Of a stretch of DNA of 64,000 nucleotides, positions 24,012-34,331 are shown piece after piece (position 1 is the first letter of the stretch; each line of letters starts with the position of its first letter). The position numbers and the translations under genes are program-made. Under the pieces are notes generated by a model. The model was given only the letters and a program-made list of their open reading frames with translations. It had not been told where the DNA came from and did not search any database. The DNA is from Ypsolopha sequella. Taxonomy: Eukaryota > Arthropoda > Insecta > Lepidoptera > Ypsolophidae. The DNA lies in contig OW203997.1 in assembly GCA_934047225.1 (NCBI GenBank), forward strand, positions 8,170,417 to 8,234,416. Direction: 5' to 3'.

Positions 24012-24178
24012 TCAAAAAAAATGGGAAATCTGAATCATAACTATCAAATAAGTTGCAGAGATACTGATAAATTTTAAAATCAGCGTAGTGGTAGTGTCCA
24101 CTACCAACATGTTGTACACAGTAAACTTCAGCGGCCAAGCTTCTACTAATGTCATGAAGGATTTGGCTTCATTTCTAT
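24012..24178 (-). pseudogene. GR-F fragment 2 (C-terminal ~50 codons)
   Basis: This contains the last exon part of a GR. The stop TGA is at 24012-24014 after 'ISHFF', followed upstream by the 'TYL..MIQ'-type TM7 region and 'GGCCAAGCTTCTACTAATGT'. A 6-bp insertion (GTGGTA at about 24087-24096) is present. Homology ends abruptly at about 24178, where unrelated AT-rich DNA begins, so the rest of the receptor is absent. Confidence 0.8.
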
Positions 24179-24327
24179 ATTGTGTAATTATAAATAAAAA
24201 GCTAATTAAGGCATACTACATATATTTATTAAAATATTTTATAATTAAATCTTTAATAACTTGGCTGGCAGCCCTACTGAACTCCAAGCGCTTCCGAAAG
24301 GATGCACTGCGGCATAATATAAACTGA

Positions 24328-24945
24328 TTGACGTAAAAAAAGGCGGACAGAGTCGCTGCTAAGCAACTACTGAAGCATAGCAATGTCGGCGGTTAGTAAG
24401 CGTGTGAGTGAACTTACTATAGAAATCGGCTTATTATGATGTGAATGAGTGCGTGCCAGGCTCGTGCGTACAAGCGGATTGGTATACTATGGGTGCTTCA
24501 GTTTTTAGGGTTCCGTACCCAAAAGGTAAAAAACGGGACCCTATTACTAAGACTCCGCTGTCCGTCCGTCTATCACCAGGCTGTACTTATCTTATGAACC
24601 GTGATAGTTAGACAGTTGAAATTTTCACAGATGATGTAGGTATTTCTGTTCCCGCTATAAGAACAAATATTTACTAAAAAACAGAATAAAATAAATATTT
24701 AAGGGGGCTCCCATGCAACTGACATAATTTTTTTGCCGTTTTTATAGATACGGCATTCTTCGTGCGCGAGTCCGACTCGCACTTGGCCGGTTTTTATTTT
24801 TATAACATTTCAATTCTATCTGCCTAGAGCTTTGGCAGATAGGATTGAAATTTGAAATGTTATAAAAATAAAAACCAGCCAAGTGCGAGTCGGACTCGCG
24901 CACGAAGAATGCCGTATCCCGCCTTTTTTGCGTCAATGTATTGAC
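24328..24945. mobile_element. TIR element ~0.6 kb containing a repeat and a large palindrome
   Basis: TTGACGTAAAAAAAGGCGG at 24328 is matched by the reverse complement CCGCCTTTTTTGCGTCAA near 24920-24938, which suggests a TIR-bounded element. Inside, 24505-24790 is the common lepidopteran short repeat (head 'CCTATTACTAAGACTCCGCT'; tail 'GTCCGACTCGCACTTGGCC'). Bases 24748-24917 form a long hairpin whose arms (about 77-84 nt) are the tail of that repeat in opposite orientations. No coding capacity was seen. The boundaries are approximate. Confidence 0.55.
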
Positions 24946-26080
24946 TGTATAAGAAATAGCCAATAATCTCATTATAATGATTGCTAACTTTCTTACAATT
25001 TATTTCGATTACCCATTAGTAAAATGAAAAATAAACATAAACAGCTTTGTATCAAACACGACGACTCTTTATTTGATTTGTCGTAAGTGTAAAAGCCATT
25101 TACGGCATTTTTTCTTCTCCCCATGAATAGACTCTTACGTTTTTTGTACGTTTAACACGTATACCTACATCGCGAGCGGCGCGAATCAAAGAGAGTTATA
25201 TGTGTGTGCCGACTGCATGGCCGTGGCCTTAGGCGCGGGGCACGGGGTGCGGTGGCAGGCGGCACGGCGCGGCGTGGCGGTAGCGGCGAATCAAAGTACT
25301 CTTCGCCCGCCTGATTTCAGCAACCGAAATAATAACCGGTGAAATAAGGGTTGGAAAGATTTCGGTTGTACTAACCTGTACCGAAATTCGTATACGGTGA
25401 TTAACCGTTTCAACAGTACCGTAAAGAGTCCCTGAACTAAACTAGCGCCTTCTTGTTCATTTTGATGAAACTCAACTTACAGCTGTCAAGGAAAACGGCT
25501 CATTGGAGCTCTCTCAATGTTTGTTTTTTTTCTAAAAACCAATATCAAACCCTTTCATTTGATATCCATATTGAGGAAGTAGTCAAAAAATATTTAATCC
25601 GCCATTTTGTAGGGCCGGCCATCTTGGATTTACAATGACAACGAATGTATTAAATTATATTATCATCAGAACTAAAGGTTCGTACCAAATTTCAACAGGA
25701 AGGGGGTCAAATTTCAATTACTAGATTTGACCCAAATAAATAGGGCAAGCTAAATGAAATCGTTTAATAAAACCATTCCAAGGAGGACGTATGCTAAGCA
25801 TGTTGATTAATCATAAATATTATATTAGTCAACATATTATATTTCTGGTATCACGTCGTTATTAGTAAAATTTGTCTCTTGACTTAATGAATTTAGTAAT
25901 TTTCCTATACTATTGAACGAATTGAACGAATTAATTTATCGAACCCATCACTCCATGCAAACACTAGTGAAATAAATCTGGCCACATTATTCAGGGAAAT
26001 GACAGTAGTGTCTGTCAAACGATACTCTCGATTTGTGGCTTGGGGTATACCTACTTATTACAAATAGTACTTAGATTGTT
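24946..26080. other. Intergenic, with a GC-rich island
   Basis: No gene is supported. Bases 25165-25310 are strikingly GC-rich for this window (GCGGGGCACGGGGTGCGGTGG and GGCACGGCGCGGCGTGGCGG). Bases 25470-25640 contain 'CCATTTTGTAGGGCCGGCC', which has the look of a LINE or SINE 3' region. Nothing else is identifiable. Confidence 0.4.
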
Positions 26081-27561
26081 ATGCGAGTGCATAAAACGAG
26101 CCAAATTATTCGGAGTCATGGAGTAACGCCACAAAAAAAAAAAAACACAGTCGAATTGAGAACCGCCTCCTTTTTGAAGTCGGTTAAAAATAAGGAAGCT
26201 GACGAAGAGTCGCGGAGGATGAACCCAGATACCGAGTTTGAATTATCTGAAATGGCCTTTCAGTCGATTATCGATGAGTTTGGACAGCCACAAATTGATC
26301 TTTTCGCTTCCAGGACCAATACCAAATGCGCAAGCTACGTATCGTGGAAAAGGGATCCTTGCGCGTTAAATATAGACTCCTTTACTATTGATTGGAGCCA
26401 ATATTACTTTTACGCCTTTCCACCTTTCCCCTTGATTTTAAAATGTCTTCAAAAAATCAAGTCTGACAAGGCTACAGGCATTTTCATATTTCCTTACTGG
26501 CCATCTCAACCATGGTTTCCTTTATTGCATACATTACTAGATTCTGAAATCCTAATGTTTGATGAAGCTATCAAATTTGCCGACAGGAGCCATCTTCAAA
26601 CACGCCATCCGCCGTGTACCCTAGGTGCCGCGAGACTATCTGGCTCGCTTTCTCAGGACGTGGTGTTCCGGAACAAGCACTAGATCTCGTCTCCGCATCC
26701 CTTTCAGCAAGTACAATTAAGCAGTACAGTGTTACATTTAGACTATGGTAGAACTTTTGTTATCATTATGATTATAGTCCCATTGAACCTTCGGTTCAAC
26801 CGGTTTTGTTATTTCTATTAGATCAATACAATAAAGGTGATTCGTACGGCTCCTTAAATAGCCATCGTTCGGCTATTTCCTTGCTGTTAGGTAGTAGAAT
26901 TGGCTCTGATGATTGCGTGTCACGATTATTAAAAGGTGCTTACAAACTTAGACCCTCTTTGCCCAAATATACAAATACTTGGGATCCAAAATTAGTTCTT
27001 AACACTGTCTCTAATTGGTATCCCAATGAGAATCTAGATTTGCAAACGATTACTAAAAAACTAGTGATTCTATTAACTTTATGCACAGCAAACAGATTAC
27101 AGACGTTGTCATTAATTAAACTTAATAATGTTACATTAAATAACAATGAAATTAGAATTTTGATAAGCGACGTCATAAAAACTTCCGCTTCTGGAAGGGA
27201 TCAGCCTGTGCTACTTTTACCTTATTTTATGGAAAACCCTAACATCTACCCAGCGCAGACGTTAGAAGACTATATAAAAATTACTAGAAGTTTAAGACCT
27301 GACAATGTGGAACGTTTAATTATAACTCATAGAAGACCTCACAAAGCTGCTACGGCACAAACAATCGGTCGTTGGATTAAGAGCGCAATGAGTGACAGCG
27401 GGGTGGACGTGGCGGCGTTCAGCGCGCATAGCACGCGGCACGCCGCCACGTCTGCCGCACATTCCGCCGGCGTTTCAATTGACGTCATTCGTAGAACGGC
27501 GGGCTGGACCACGGATTCCCAAACTTTTGCTAGATTTTATCAGCGACCGATAGATGACTAA
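26081..27561 (+). pseudogene. DIRS-like retrotransposon, 5'-truncated: RT/RNase H tail plus tyrosine recombinase
   Basis: The first ~110 bp (26081-26190) is an unrelated repeat tail ('GAACCGCCTCCTTTTTGAAG'). From about 26190 the frame encodes the end of a DIRS-type reverse transcriptase/RNase H ('IDLFASRTNTKCASYVSW', 'FYAFPPFPLILKCLQKIKSD', 'FPYWPSQPWFP'). A frameshift near 26620 moves the reading to 'ETIWLAFSGRGVPEQALDL', and a nonsense TAG at 26749-26751 follows 'FRLW'. The downstream frame, with no ATG of its own, is a tyrosine recombinase. Numbering residues from 26806, its catalytic set is Arg97 (TANR), His208-x-x-Arg211 (AHSTRH), GW at 233-234 and nucleophile Tyr245 (ARFYQRP). In DIRS elements this enzyme integrates the cDNA. 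The enzyme part looks intact, but the element as a whole is defective. Confidence 0.85.
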
Positions 27562-27744
27562 AGTAGTTTTGCGAGGGCTATATTTGAGATTAATACTGAA
27601 TGAAACATATAATGTGATTATTTGTAGTTGATTCAAGATTGTAATGTAATCAGGTGAATAAGAAAATACTCTTTATTTTTTGGTTGATCAATGCTGTGTT
27701 TATTGTGTTCACCTATAAAAGCAAAACTTTATCTCTAAACATCT

Positions 27745-28170
27745 ACCTTTGTAATATATCTGAAGAATGAAGCAACGAAATATAATATACGATCAAACGA
27801 ACTTCCTAGTGAAGTTCGATCAATATTATATCAGCTGCTTCATTCGAAGATATACAGTCCCACCCGCACAAAACCCAAGTTTTGCTAAGTACATACTCTA
27901 AAAATAATGAGGCTTGGAGAATATGGCTGCAAGGGATGTGGTGGATAACGGAAGTCAGTTTTATTTTTTTAAATGCTCCGATAGGAAACGGAAGTCAGTT
28001 TTATTTTTTAAATACTCCGATAGGAACCGGCAGTATAGACTTTTAAACTTAAAAAAATGCGAATGTTACCTTGTACGTTAGAAGGACTACCTTTGTAATA
28101 TATCTTCGAATGAAGCAACTAATATAATATTGATCGAACTTCACTTGGAAGTTCGTTTGATCGTATATTG
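27745..28170. repeat. Two hairpin repeats in inverted orientation, downstream of the DIRS element
   Basis: The segment 27745-27857 ('ACCTTTGTAATATATCTGAA' ... 'GAACTTCCTAGTGAAGTTCG' ...) reappears in the opposite sense at 28090-28170. Each copy is itself an imperfect hairpin (ACGAACTTC/GAAGTTCGT core, and GAATGAAGCA/TGCTTCATTC ends). Between them is a 38-bp tandem pair 'ACGGAAGTCAGTTTTATTTT' at 27949 and 27987. They may be the terminal structures of the DIRS element or a separate MITE. Confidence 0.55.
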
Positions 28171-29237
28171 TTTCCTTGACTGTACCTGCGCAAGCTTGCA
28201 CTCGTAACTCATTCAGAGGCGACTAAAAGATTGGCGCGCACTGTAAAACAGTTGACCACGCCACGCGGTCAGACTAGACACTTGATTTTTGGGATTACTC
28301 GTATTATTACCATTTTTAGGATACTTTTCTAATACAAGTCATTATAGTTTGCACCATAGAAAAGGTTTTCATTAAAATATATGAAGAATTTAAAAAAAGG
28401 CATGGGTTTGCGCTAAAGGGTTAAAATCCGTAGAGCAGTTTAGGTTATGAGTTTATGAGCAACATCCAATTAATACTTTTTCCATTTTATTTTCCATTAT
28501 GGTTCTTTGGTATTTTTTTACATCCTGTATATAGCGCATAATATTTGCTGGATTATCATGAATCGTTTAAGACCACGTTCATCAATAAAGTAGTATAGAT
28601 TATTAACAAAATTCAATGCATATTTTATCCATTTTATAGCTCTTTTGGTAATTTTTAAAGATACTGCGACCTTTAAATAAAACCACATAATCTAATAATC
28701 ATACTGATTAACTCCTTGAAAAAAATACACCCGCAAAACTTAGATATTCAACTGTAACTTAAAGACTTTAACTCGCAGGAGAAATGTCTATTTTAGAACG
28801 CTGCGCGTGAACAGCCCTTTCTCGGACGAGGCTGCCTCAAACAACTTATATCTTTGTGTTAGGGTTCACGCATTTTTGATTGAAACCCAATTTTTTTTCT
28901 TAGCTTATGGTTTGCGCGGGTATGTTTCTTGGGAAAAGTGGTTCAGTACGATTGGTAAACCTGTAGTTTCATTTAAAGGTAGCAGTATGTTTACATTGTA
29001 TAACCTATGTCACCCGGGATGACATAAGGACTCTAACTATACCATACACTTCGAAATCGGTCCAAGCATTAAGAAGTTATGGTGAAATAAAGAAAACATA
29101 CATGCAACCTGAAAACATTACTCTATTTTTTTGGGCAGTCGTGTAAAAACTGCACCGCCGATTACAGTGCGCGCCAATCTTTTAGTCGCCTCTGAATGAG
29201 TAACGAGTGCAAGCTTGCGCAGGTACAGTCAAGGAAA
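28171..29237. mobile_element. DNA transposon remnant with 76-bp TIRs
   Basis: TTTCCTTGACTGTACCTGCG at 28171 and its reverse complement ending at 29237 bound the element. The TIRs continue through GCACTCGTAACTCATTCAG and TTGGCGCGCACTGTAA (28171-28246 and 29162-29237) with almost no mismatch. The interior holds a SINE-like insert (28805-29145) and AT-rich sequence but no transposase. A third, partial end (TCAGAGGTGACTAAAAG, GCGCACTGTAA) lies at about 29468-29500. Confidence 0.75.
28805..29145 (+). repeat. SINE-like repeat, copy 1 (partner 42185-42535)
   Basis: It shares with 42185-42535 the words 'TTAGGGTTCACGCATTTTTG', 'GAAAAGTGGTTCAGTA', 'AGCAGTATGTTTACATTGTA' and 'CACCCGGGATGACATAAGGA', and ends in 'GGGCAGTCGTGTAAAAA'. 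It is nested within the TIR transposon 28171-29237. The open frame over it is incidental. Confidence 0.65.
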
Positions 29238-29604
29238 TAATAATATTAACGGTTGATTATGAAATGCTTACTATAAGTGGGAAGGTGTACTTGTTGTACC
29301 TACCTATTTAATTATGTATTTATTATTTTAGTGCAATCTTAACTATACAAATAAAACGCATTAATAAAAACATCATTTTCCTACATTGTCACCTTAAAAC
29401 GCTATAACGTCCTGTAACGTCCCCCTGACACTGTGAAACGGCTATTGCGTCGCCTCTTGCGGCTATCTTCAGAGGTGACTAAAAGACGCGCACTGTAATA
29501 GGGCTCTGGTTTGCCCTTTCGATACGAAACCCTAAAAACGACTAAGAAGTAAATTATCTATTAATAACAACGTGATAAAAAACAACGCTAGTTTGTTTTC
29601 AAAA
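29238..29604. other. Intergenic, no gene seen
   Basis: AT-rich, with a partial transposon end at 29468-29500 as the only recognisable item. Confidence 0.4.
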
Positions 29605-30020
29605 TTCAAAATATCTTTATTTAGTATTAGTCAAAAATACTTTGTCAAAAATACACGGTGGTAGAGCTGATGCCGGGCTCGACTGTTGAGGTACCACCAT
29701 CTTACTTGGCGACCCCCTCGAAGTAATTCGGAGGAGAGTAAGAGGACAGCTCACAGGCAAAAAAACAGGAGGCCCACCGTGCCTGGGACCGATGGATGGC
29801 GGTATATCCATCCCTAATAGCCGGGCCTTATATGGAACAGACTGGTAACGGGCAGCGGCGTCACCGGTGCGAGGGTTCCGGCACCGTGCTCACCAACCCA
29901 CCTGCCCAGCATGTGTGAGTATGGGCAATTCTTCCAAGATGACCGCCGGGGGTGGCGGTCCTGGAAAGGCTTATGTCCAGCAGTGGACGAACTAGGCTGA
30001 TGGATGGATGGATGGATGAC
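29605..30020 (+). repeat. SINE with 'CCAGCAGTGGACGAA' 3' end and GGAT tail
   Basis: Key words are 'GGTGGTAGAGCTGATGCCGG', 'CCTGGGACCGATGGATGGCG', 'GGCACCGTGCTCACCAACC', 'GTCCAGCAGTGGACGAAC' and the tail (GGAT)n at 30000-30018. Paralogous copies are at 32756-32990 and 42704-43043. This is a typical lepidopteran SINE-like element. Open frames on the other strand are by-products. Confidence 0.75.
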
Positions 30021-30196
30021 ACTGTTATTGGACACCCCTGTTAAGTTCGCAGAACCTGTATTAGGGGTGACCACTCTTTCCTGTTGATCGTTACGAACAA
30101 TAATTATCATTTTATTTTTCAGCAAATTGTTAAATGAATGGTAGTTAGTAAAACAACTTAATACATACAACACACTTTTACTTTAGCAGCATCTGC

Positions 30197-30395
30197 CCCC
30201 CTATTCTGTATCTTTGGTTACCAATTGGACTGGGTGCCTATCATCAAAAACATAGATAAAAACTTAACTTTCAAAATTGTCTATAGTGGGTATTGAACTA
30301 TTTACGAACTGTGTCGTCAATTCAACTGCGAACATCTATGTTTTTGATGATAGGCACCCAGTTAAGTTGGCAACTAGAGATACAAAATAGGCCCG
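30197..30395. mobile_element. MITE, ~200 bp, with ~60-bp TIRs
   Basis: The left end 'CCCCCTATTCTGTATCTTTG' (30197) pairs with the right end '...AGAGATACAAAATAGGCC' (about 30394). The arms run through CTGGGTGCCTATCATC and AAAAACATAGAT, with a few mismatches. The interior of about 70 bp is non-coding. Confidence 0.75.
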
Positions 30396-30424
30396 CTGGT
30401 CACTTTTTATTTGGCATGCCAATA

Positions 30425-30824
30425 TATTTAATACATCTGTGTATATTGTATATCGATAGGTACAAACTACAGGCTGTTGATTTTGGTCCGCAACTTTTGT
30501 CAAAGGGCACTACACAGGCAGTCCCATAATAAGTTAATCAAATGGTCATGGGAGCCCAAGTCATACCAAATAAAATAAATAGGTGAACCAAAAGTTTGAT
30601 AGTTTTTGAGTAACATAAACATCAACGTAACATCAACATGAAAAAAATTGAACACTTCTTCCCGTAAATATTATTAGAGTACATTACAAACTAGAAAATA
30701 TCAATCAGAAACATATCCAAAGACAAGATTTTGAAAAAAAAATACTCCTTCCCGTCCCTAGTTTTTTTTGCTGTCATTGCTTTATTTTTCAGTTTAGGGA
30801 CATATTTTTATGAAATAAGAATAA
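30425..30824 (-). other. Distal part of the GR-C 3' flank, split off by insertions
   Basis: 'TATATCGATAGGTACAAACT', 'CAGGCTGTTGATTTTGGTC' and 'GTAAATATTATTAGAGTACA' match the 3' flanks of GR-A, GR-B and GR-F. The continuation next to GR-C is found only at 33005-33090, so about 2.3 kb of LINE and SINE DNA has been inserted into this flank. Confidence 0.6.
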
Positions 30825-31140
30825 TATAAGAATAAGAATAAGTTTATTCACCAAAAAGAAAATTACATTAGATCTTTAACTTAATTAAAGTTCAGTACAT
30901 TAACAGTGGTCCCCAAAACTAGGTCGAGCCTGAACCGCGGGGGCCTAATAGAACTACATTTGTAATCGTATTGACTATAGATCAGTGTAACAGATTGTTA
31001 TGATTACAGTGATTTTAATTATTCAATGTGTATGTAGAAAATATGATAAGTGTAAGGGTGAGGGAGAGGGTGTGAAAGGGTGTGTACGAGGGTATTTGTA
31101 TGTATGTATTGAACAAAGATTTGGTGACATAATGATTTAT
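30825..31140 (-). repeat. 3' end of a CR1/Jockey-like LINE, minus strand
   Basis: On the minus strand it ends 'GAATAAACTTATTCTTATTC' (30825-30850), the AT-rich simple tail usual for these LINEs. The 3' UTR includes 'GGTTCAGGCTCGACCTAG'. There is no coding sequence. Confidence 0.55.
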
Positions 31141-31143
31141 AGA

Positions 31144-32182
31144 TCTACGATGAAGAGTTAAAGTTTCAGTCTCATATTAAAGAAAAAATTAGGTACGCCT
31201 TTTTCAAACTTAAAGTTCTATATGGGATAAGAGATTACCTAAACAAATACATAAGAGAAACCCTCGTCGAGCTCCTGGTATTGTCTCCATTTAACTATTG
31301 CAGTGCGGTTTACGGTTATCGAATATGTAGGAAAACAGCAAATGCTATACAGAGAGTTCAAAATGCGTGTGCGCGGTTCTGTTATAAGATACCGAGGCGT
31401 GCCCACGTCACTCCTTATCTAAACGCACATAAAATTTTAAACATGGAAGCTAGAAGGGAGTTGCATTTGGCTTGCGTAATCCAAAAAGTTATTTGGAAAC
31501 AGTGTCCTAATTACCTATTTGAAAAATTAAAATTTTTGAAAAATGTTAATTGTTTTAGAACACGATCAAAGGATCAAAACCTACTGTTCCTAAACATAAA
31601 CTTGCAGGATTCCGAGGATGTTTTTCATACCGAAGTGCAAAAATATGGAATAATTTACCACCGCCCTTGAGAAAAAGTGCTCAGCCCATACATTTAAGTT
31701 TAGGTATAAACAGTATCTTATGAAAAAGCAAATGGACACTGGACATTTGAAACATCCTTGGAAAGCCTACAATGCTTAAGACTATACACCCTACTAATAA
31801 GTCTATAAGTATCTGTATATACTAATTACCTTTTTTTTTTATTGTTTTTTGTCTTGTTACGCATTTTTGGTTTTTGTTTTTATTTTCTTTAATTTAGTTA
31901 TAAGCCATTTCTGCATATTTTTATTGATTTTTCAATTTAGTAAATAAAATTGTTAACAACTCGTTAATACCTTATCAGGCAATTGTAACGGAGGTAGCTG
32001 AAAACCAGCGCCAACCAAAGCATGTTTTGGATGGCACATAGCTGAGCTACATCCTTTTGTCGTGTTATTTTTATCTATAGATTACTCCCTACTTAAATAA
32101 ACCTTATCTACTGTGTTAGCTATAAGTTCTTTTTATTCTTTTGTAAACGCGCCAATAAATTTATTTTCTTTCTTTCTTTCTT
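31144..32182 (+). pseudogene. CR1/Jockey-like LINE ORF2 C-terminus plus 3' UTR
   Basis: The frame is open from after a TAG at 31141 to 31670. It encodes the region C-terminal to the reverse transcriptase: 'YAFFKLKVLYGIRDYLN', 'FNYCSAVYGYRICRKTAN', 'IQRVQNACARFCYKIPRR' and 'ILNMEARRELHLACV'. The RT domain itself is missing (5' truncation, as usual for LINEs). After the stop at 31668-31670 a remnant frame reads a typical tail, then an AT-rich 3' UTR ending in (TTTC)n at 32163-32182. It sits head to head with another LINE 3' end at 30825-31140. Confidence 0.8.
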
Positions 32183-32755
32183 ATAAAGTGATATATAGTA
32201 TGATATATAAATATGATACAATAGATAAAAATATATATTTATATTTTAACGTTTTATATTATTATGTTTCTTGTTAGATATAATTTGTTTATGTATAGCA
32301 CAGCTTAACAGTTGATAGGCAAATAACAATGGCATGATTGAAATTTACATTTTTTTATTTTCTTTTATTTCATGGGACTTGGTCTAAACTGCCTCCTTTA
32401 AGGCGAATGGATACGCCAACTGCAATTTGGACCTGTCTTTGAAGGCGTACTCCTCCCACACGGGTGGTCCAAAAACTTTCTTAAAAATATATGATAGGCA
32501 TTATAGAGCCAAAAATAAATTTTAAGTTTCATAAACTGTTTTTCTATTGTAAATTTTGACAAAAAAAATCGAAAGTTTCACATGATTAACACAAGAATTC
32601 TCTTATTCCTTCCAAACGCCTAAAGCGATTTTAATCATTATTTCACCAAATTATAGGAAATTTTTAGATCTAAAAAATTCAAGTTCAACATTTTTTTTTC
32701 GTGCATGGCGTCCATGTGAAAAGTATTATTTTCTCCTTTTTTGCGGTAGCCGGAG
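32183..32755. other. Intergenic, no gene seen
   Basis: AT-rich with a TA-dinucleotide-rich stretch at 32190-32270. No coding sequence or bounded repeat was recognised. Confidence 0.4.
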
Positions 32756-32990
32756 ACGCAGTGGTTGTCGTAACAGCCACTTTTCAAGGCACAAGATTCA
32801 TCCTCAATTGCCGGCCCTTAAATAAAACAAACTGGTGATGGGCAGGGCCGTCACTGCTTCGAGATTTTCGGCACCACGCTCACCGACCTGCCTACCCAGC
32901 GTGTGTGAGTATTGGCATTTTTTCCAGGAAAAAATCTTGGAAATACGTATGTCCAGCAGTTAACTAACCAGGCTGATGGGTGGAAGGATT
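32756..32990 (+). repeat. SINE copy in the GR-C 3' flank
   Basis: A 5'-shortened copy of the SINE at 29605-30020: 'GATGGGCAGGGCCGTCACTG', 'GCACCACGCTCACCGACC', 'GTCCAGCAGTTAACTAACC' and tail. It is joined directly to 'TTCTATTATTTCTTTAATAT', exactly as the copy beside GR-E is joined at 43043. Confidence 0.7.
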
Positions 32991-33092
32991 CTATTATTTC
33001 TTTAATATTTTTAGATTGTTTTATGTATGGAGTCCAAGACGGTAGCTGAGATCAAATTAACACCTTGTATTGCTATGAATACTTAACATTTT

Positions 33093-34331
33093 TCAAACAA
33101 AATGGGAAATCTGAATCATAACTATCAAATAAGTTGTAGAGGTACTGATAAATTTTAAAATTAGCGTTGAGTCCACTGCCAACATGTTGTACACAGTGAA
33201 CTTCAGCGGCCAAGCTTCCACCAATGCCATGAATGATTTGGCTTCATCTCTACAGGATTTTGGTAAATTGTAATCCATTATAATTTCATTTATTAAAATT
33301 CGTGTCGTTTTGCGAGTTCTCAGCAAGCTTTCACAAACTAAACTAATCAAAGAGATAGTAAATAATCCAAATAAACTATAAGTGATACTCAAAACAATCC
33401 TTGAAAATTCGTTTGATTTTTTAAAGTAGTACAACGTCGACCAGATTGTTACGATCATATACGAAAACGAACATATCAGAACCATTAATAAATGAAAATT
33501 GCAAATTATGTTTAGTAAATTACAGATTTCTCCAATAACATCATACATCTTAGCTAAATCTCGTACCATCATATTCTTCAAAATCTTCTTATCAAATCTG
33601 TCATGAACCGGTACAGAGTATATCGTGGGCTTCGTTTTTAAACCCTTATTATTAGTGTAAGCACGTAAATGGTTGTTAATTATGTTTAATCTACTTCGTA
33701 CCATCAGTATAATTCCACAGAATATACAAATCTCGAAATCCTGAAAGTACCAAACAGGCCACATCGCGAAGTCACTCCAAAAGTTCTCCTGATCAAACAC
33801 GTACTCAATAACATGACAAAGAATGTGTTCTAATGAAACGAAAAATATCATTATCATAGCACTTTTACGAACTTTAGCATAAAACTTGTCGATGAGTCGG
33901 ACTTGTAAAGTACCGTCAACCTGTACTAACGTTGAAATAATGTGAATATTTTTTTCATCATATAGTAGAGAGTTGAGATTTACAACAATCACATAATTGC
34001 TGAGCAGAAGAAAATCAGGTATTCGTTCAATTAAATCTACAATAACATTAGTTTTGTCAAGCTTATAAGGAAGTATAACAAACTTAAAGTACAGCAATGT
34101 CATTACCACTGTTACTGTAAAACTAAAAATTTTCATATATATTTTGTTTGGTTCAAGCTTGTTCTCAACAACACGAAATCTAAACTGAGCAAATGTGTTT
34201 TCAATAATCATTAGTGGTTTAATTGATTCAAGAAACTGTCGATTTAGAGATGTTAAATCATTTTCTTTGTCAACCACTTCATTTTGGTTGGTTATTTCTT
34301 CAGACACTTGATACCCAGCGCGCCTTTCCAT
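33093..34331 (-). CDS. Gustatory receptor GR-C, intronless, 412 aa
   Basis: A full-length single-exon receptor from the same subfamily as GR-A, B and D; it starts MERRAGY and ends 'TYLIVMIQISHFV'. It is one residue shorter than GR-A and B because one Lys is missing in the loop after TM4 ('DRFDKKILK'). The predicted seven hydrophobic segments are at equivalent positions. Differences concentrate in TM1-TM2 (for example 'LPYKLDKTNVIVDLIE') and in TM6. Conserved blocks include 'DGTLQVRLIDKFYAK' and 'MVRDLAKMYDVIGEICNLLN'. No frameshift or stop was found. Its 5' flank is homologous to that of GR-B, and its 3' flank shares a SINE insertion with pseudogene GR-E. It is presumed to be a taste receptor channel; the ligand is unknown. 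Confidence 0.9.
   Translation of the reverse strand: MERRAGYQVSEEITNQNEVVDKENDLTSLNRQFLESIKPLMIIENTFAQFRFRVVENKLEPNKIYMKIFSFTVTVVMTLLYFKFVILPYKLDKTNVIVDLIERIPDFLLLSNYVIVVNLNSLLYDEKNIHIISTLVQVDGTLQVRLIDKFYAKVRKSAMIMIFFVSLEHILCHVIEYVFDQENFWSDFAMWPVWYFQDFEICIFCGIILMVRSRLNIINNHLRAYTNNKGLKTKPTIYSVPVHDRFDKKILKNMMVRDLAKMYDVIGEICNLLNIICNFHLLMVLICSFSYMIVTIWSTLYYFKKSNEFSRIVLSITYSLFGLFTISLISLVCESLLRTRKTTRILINEIIMDYNLPKSCRDEAKSFMALVEAWPLKFTVYNMLAVDSTLILKFISTSTTYLIVMIQISHFV

Noticed and set aside
29814..30173. 119-codon minus-strand frame
   Set aside because: It spans a SINE and its tail. The low-complexity Ser/His/Pro-rich product is not protein-like.
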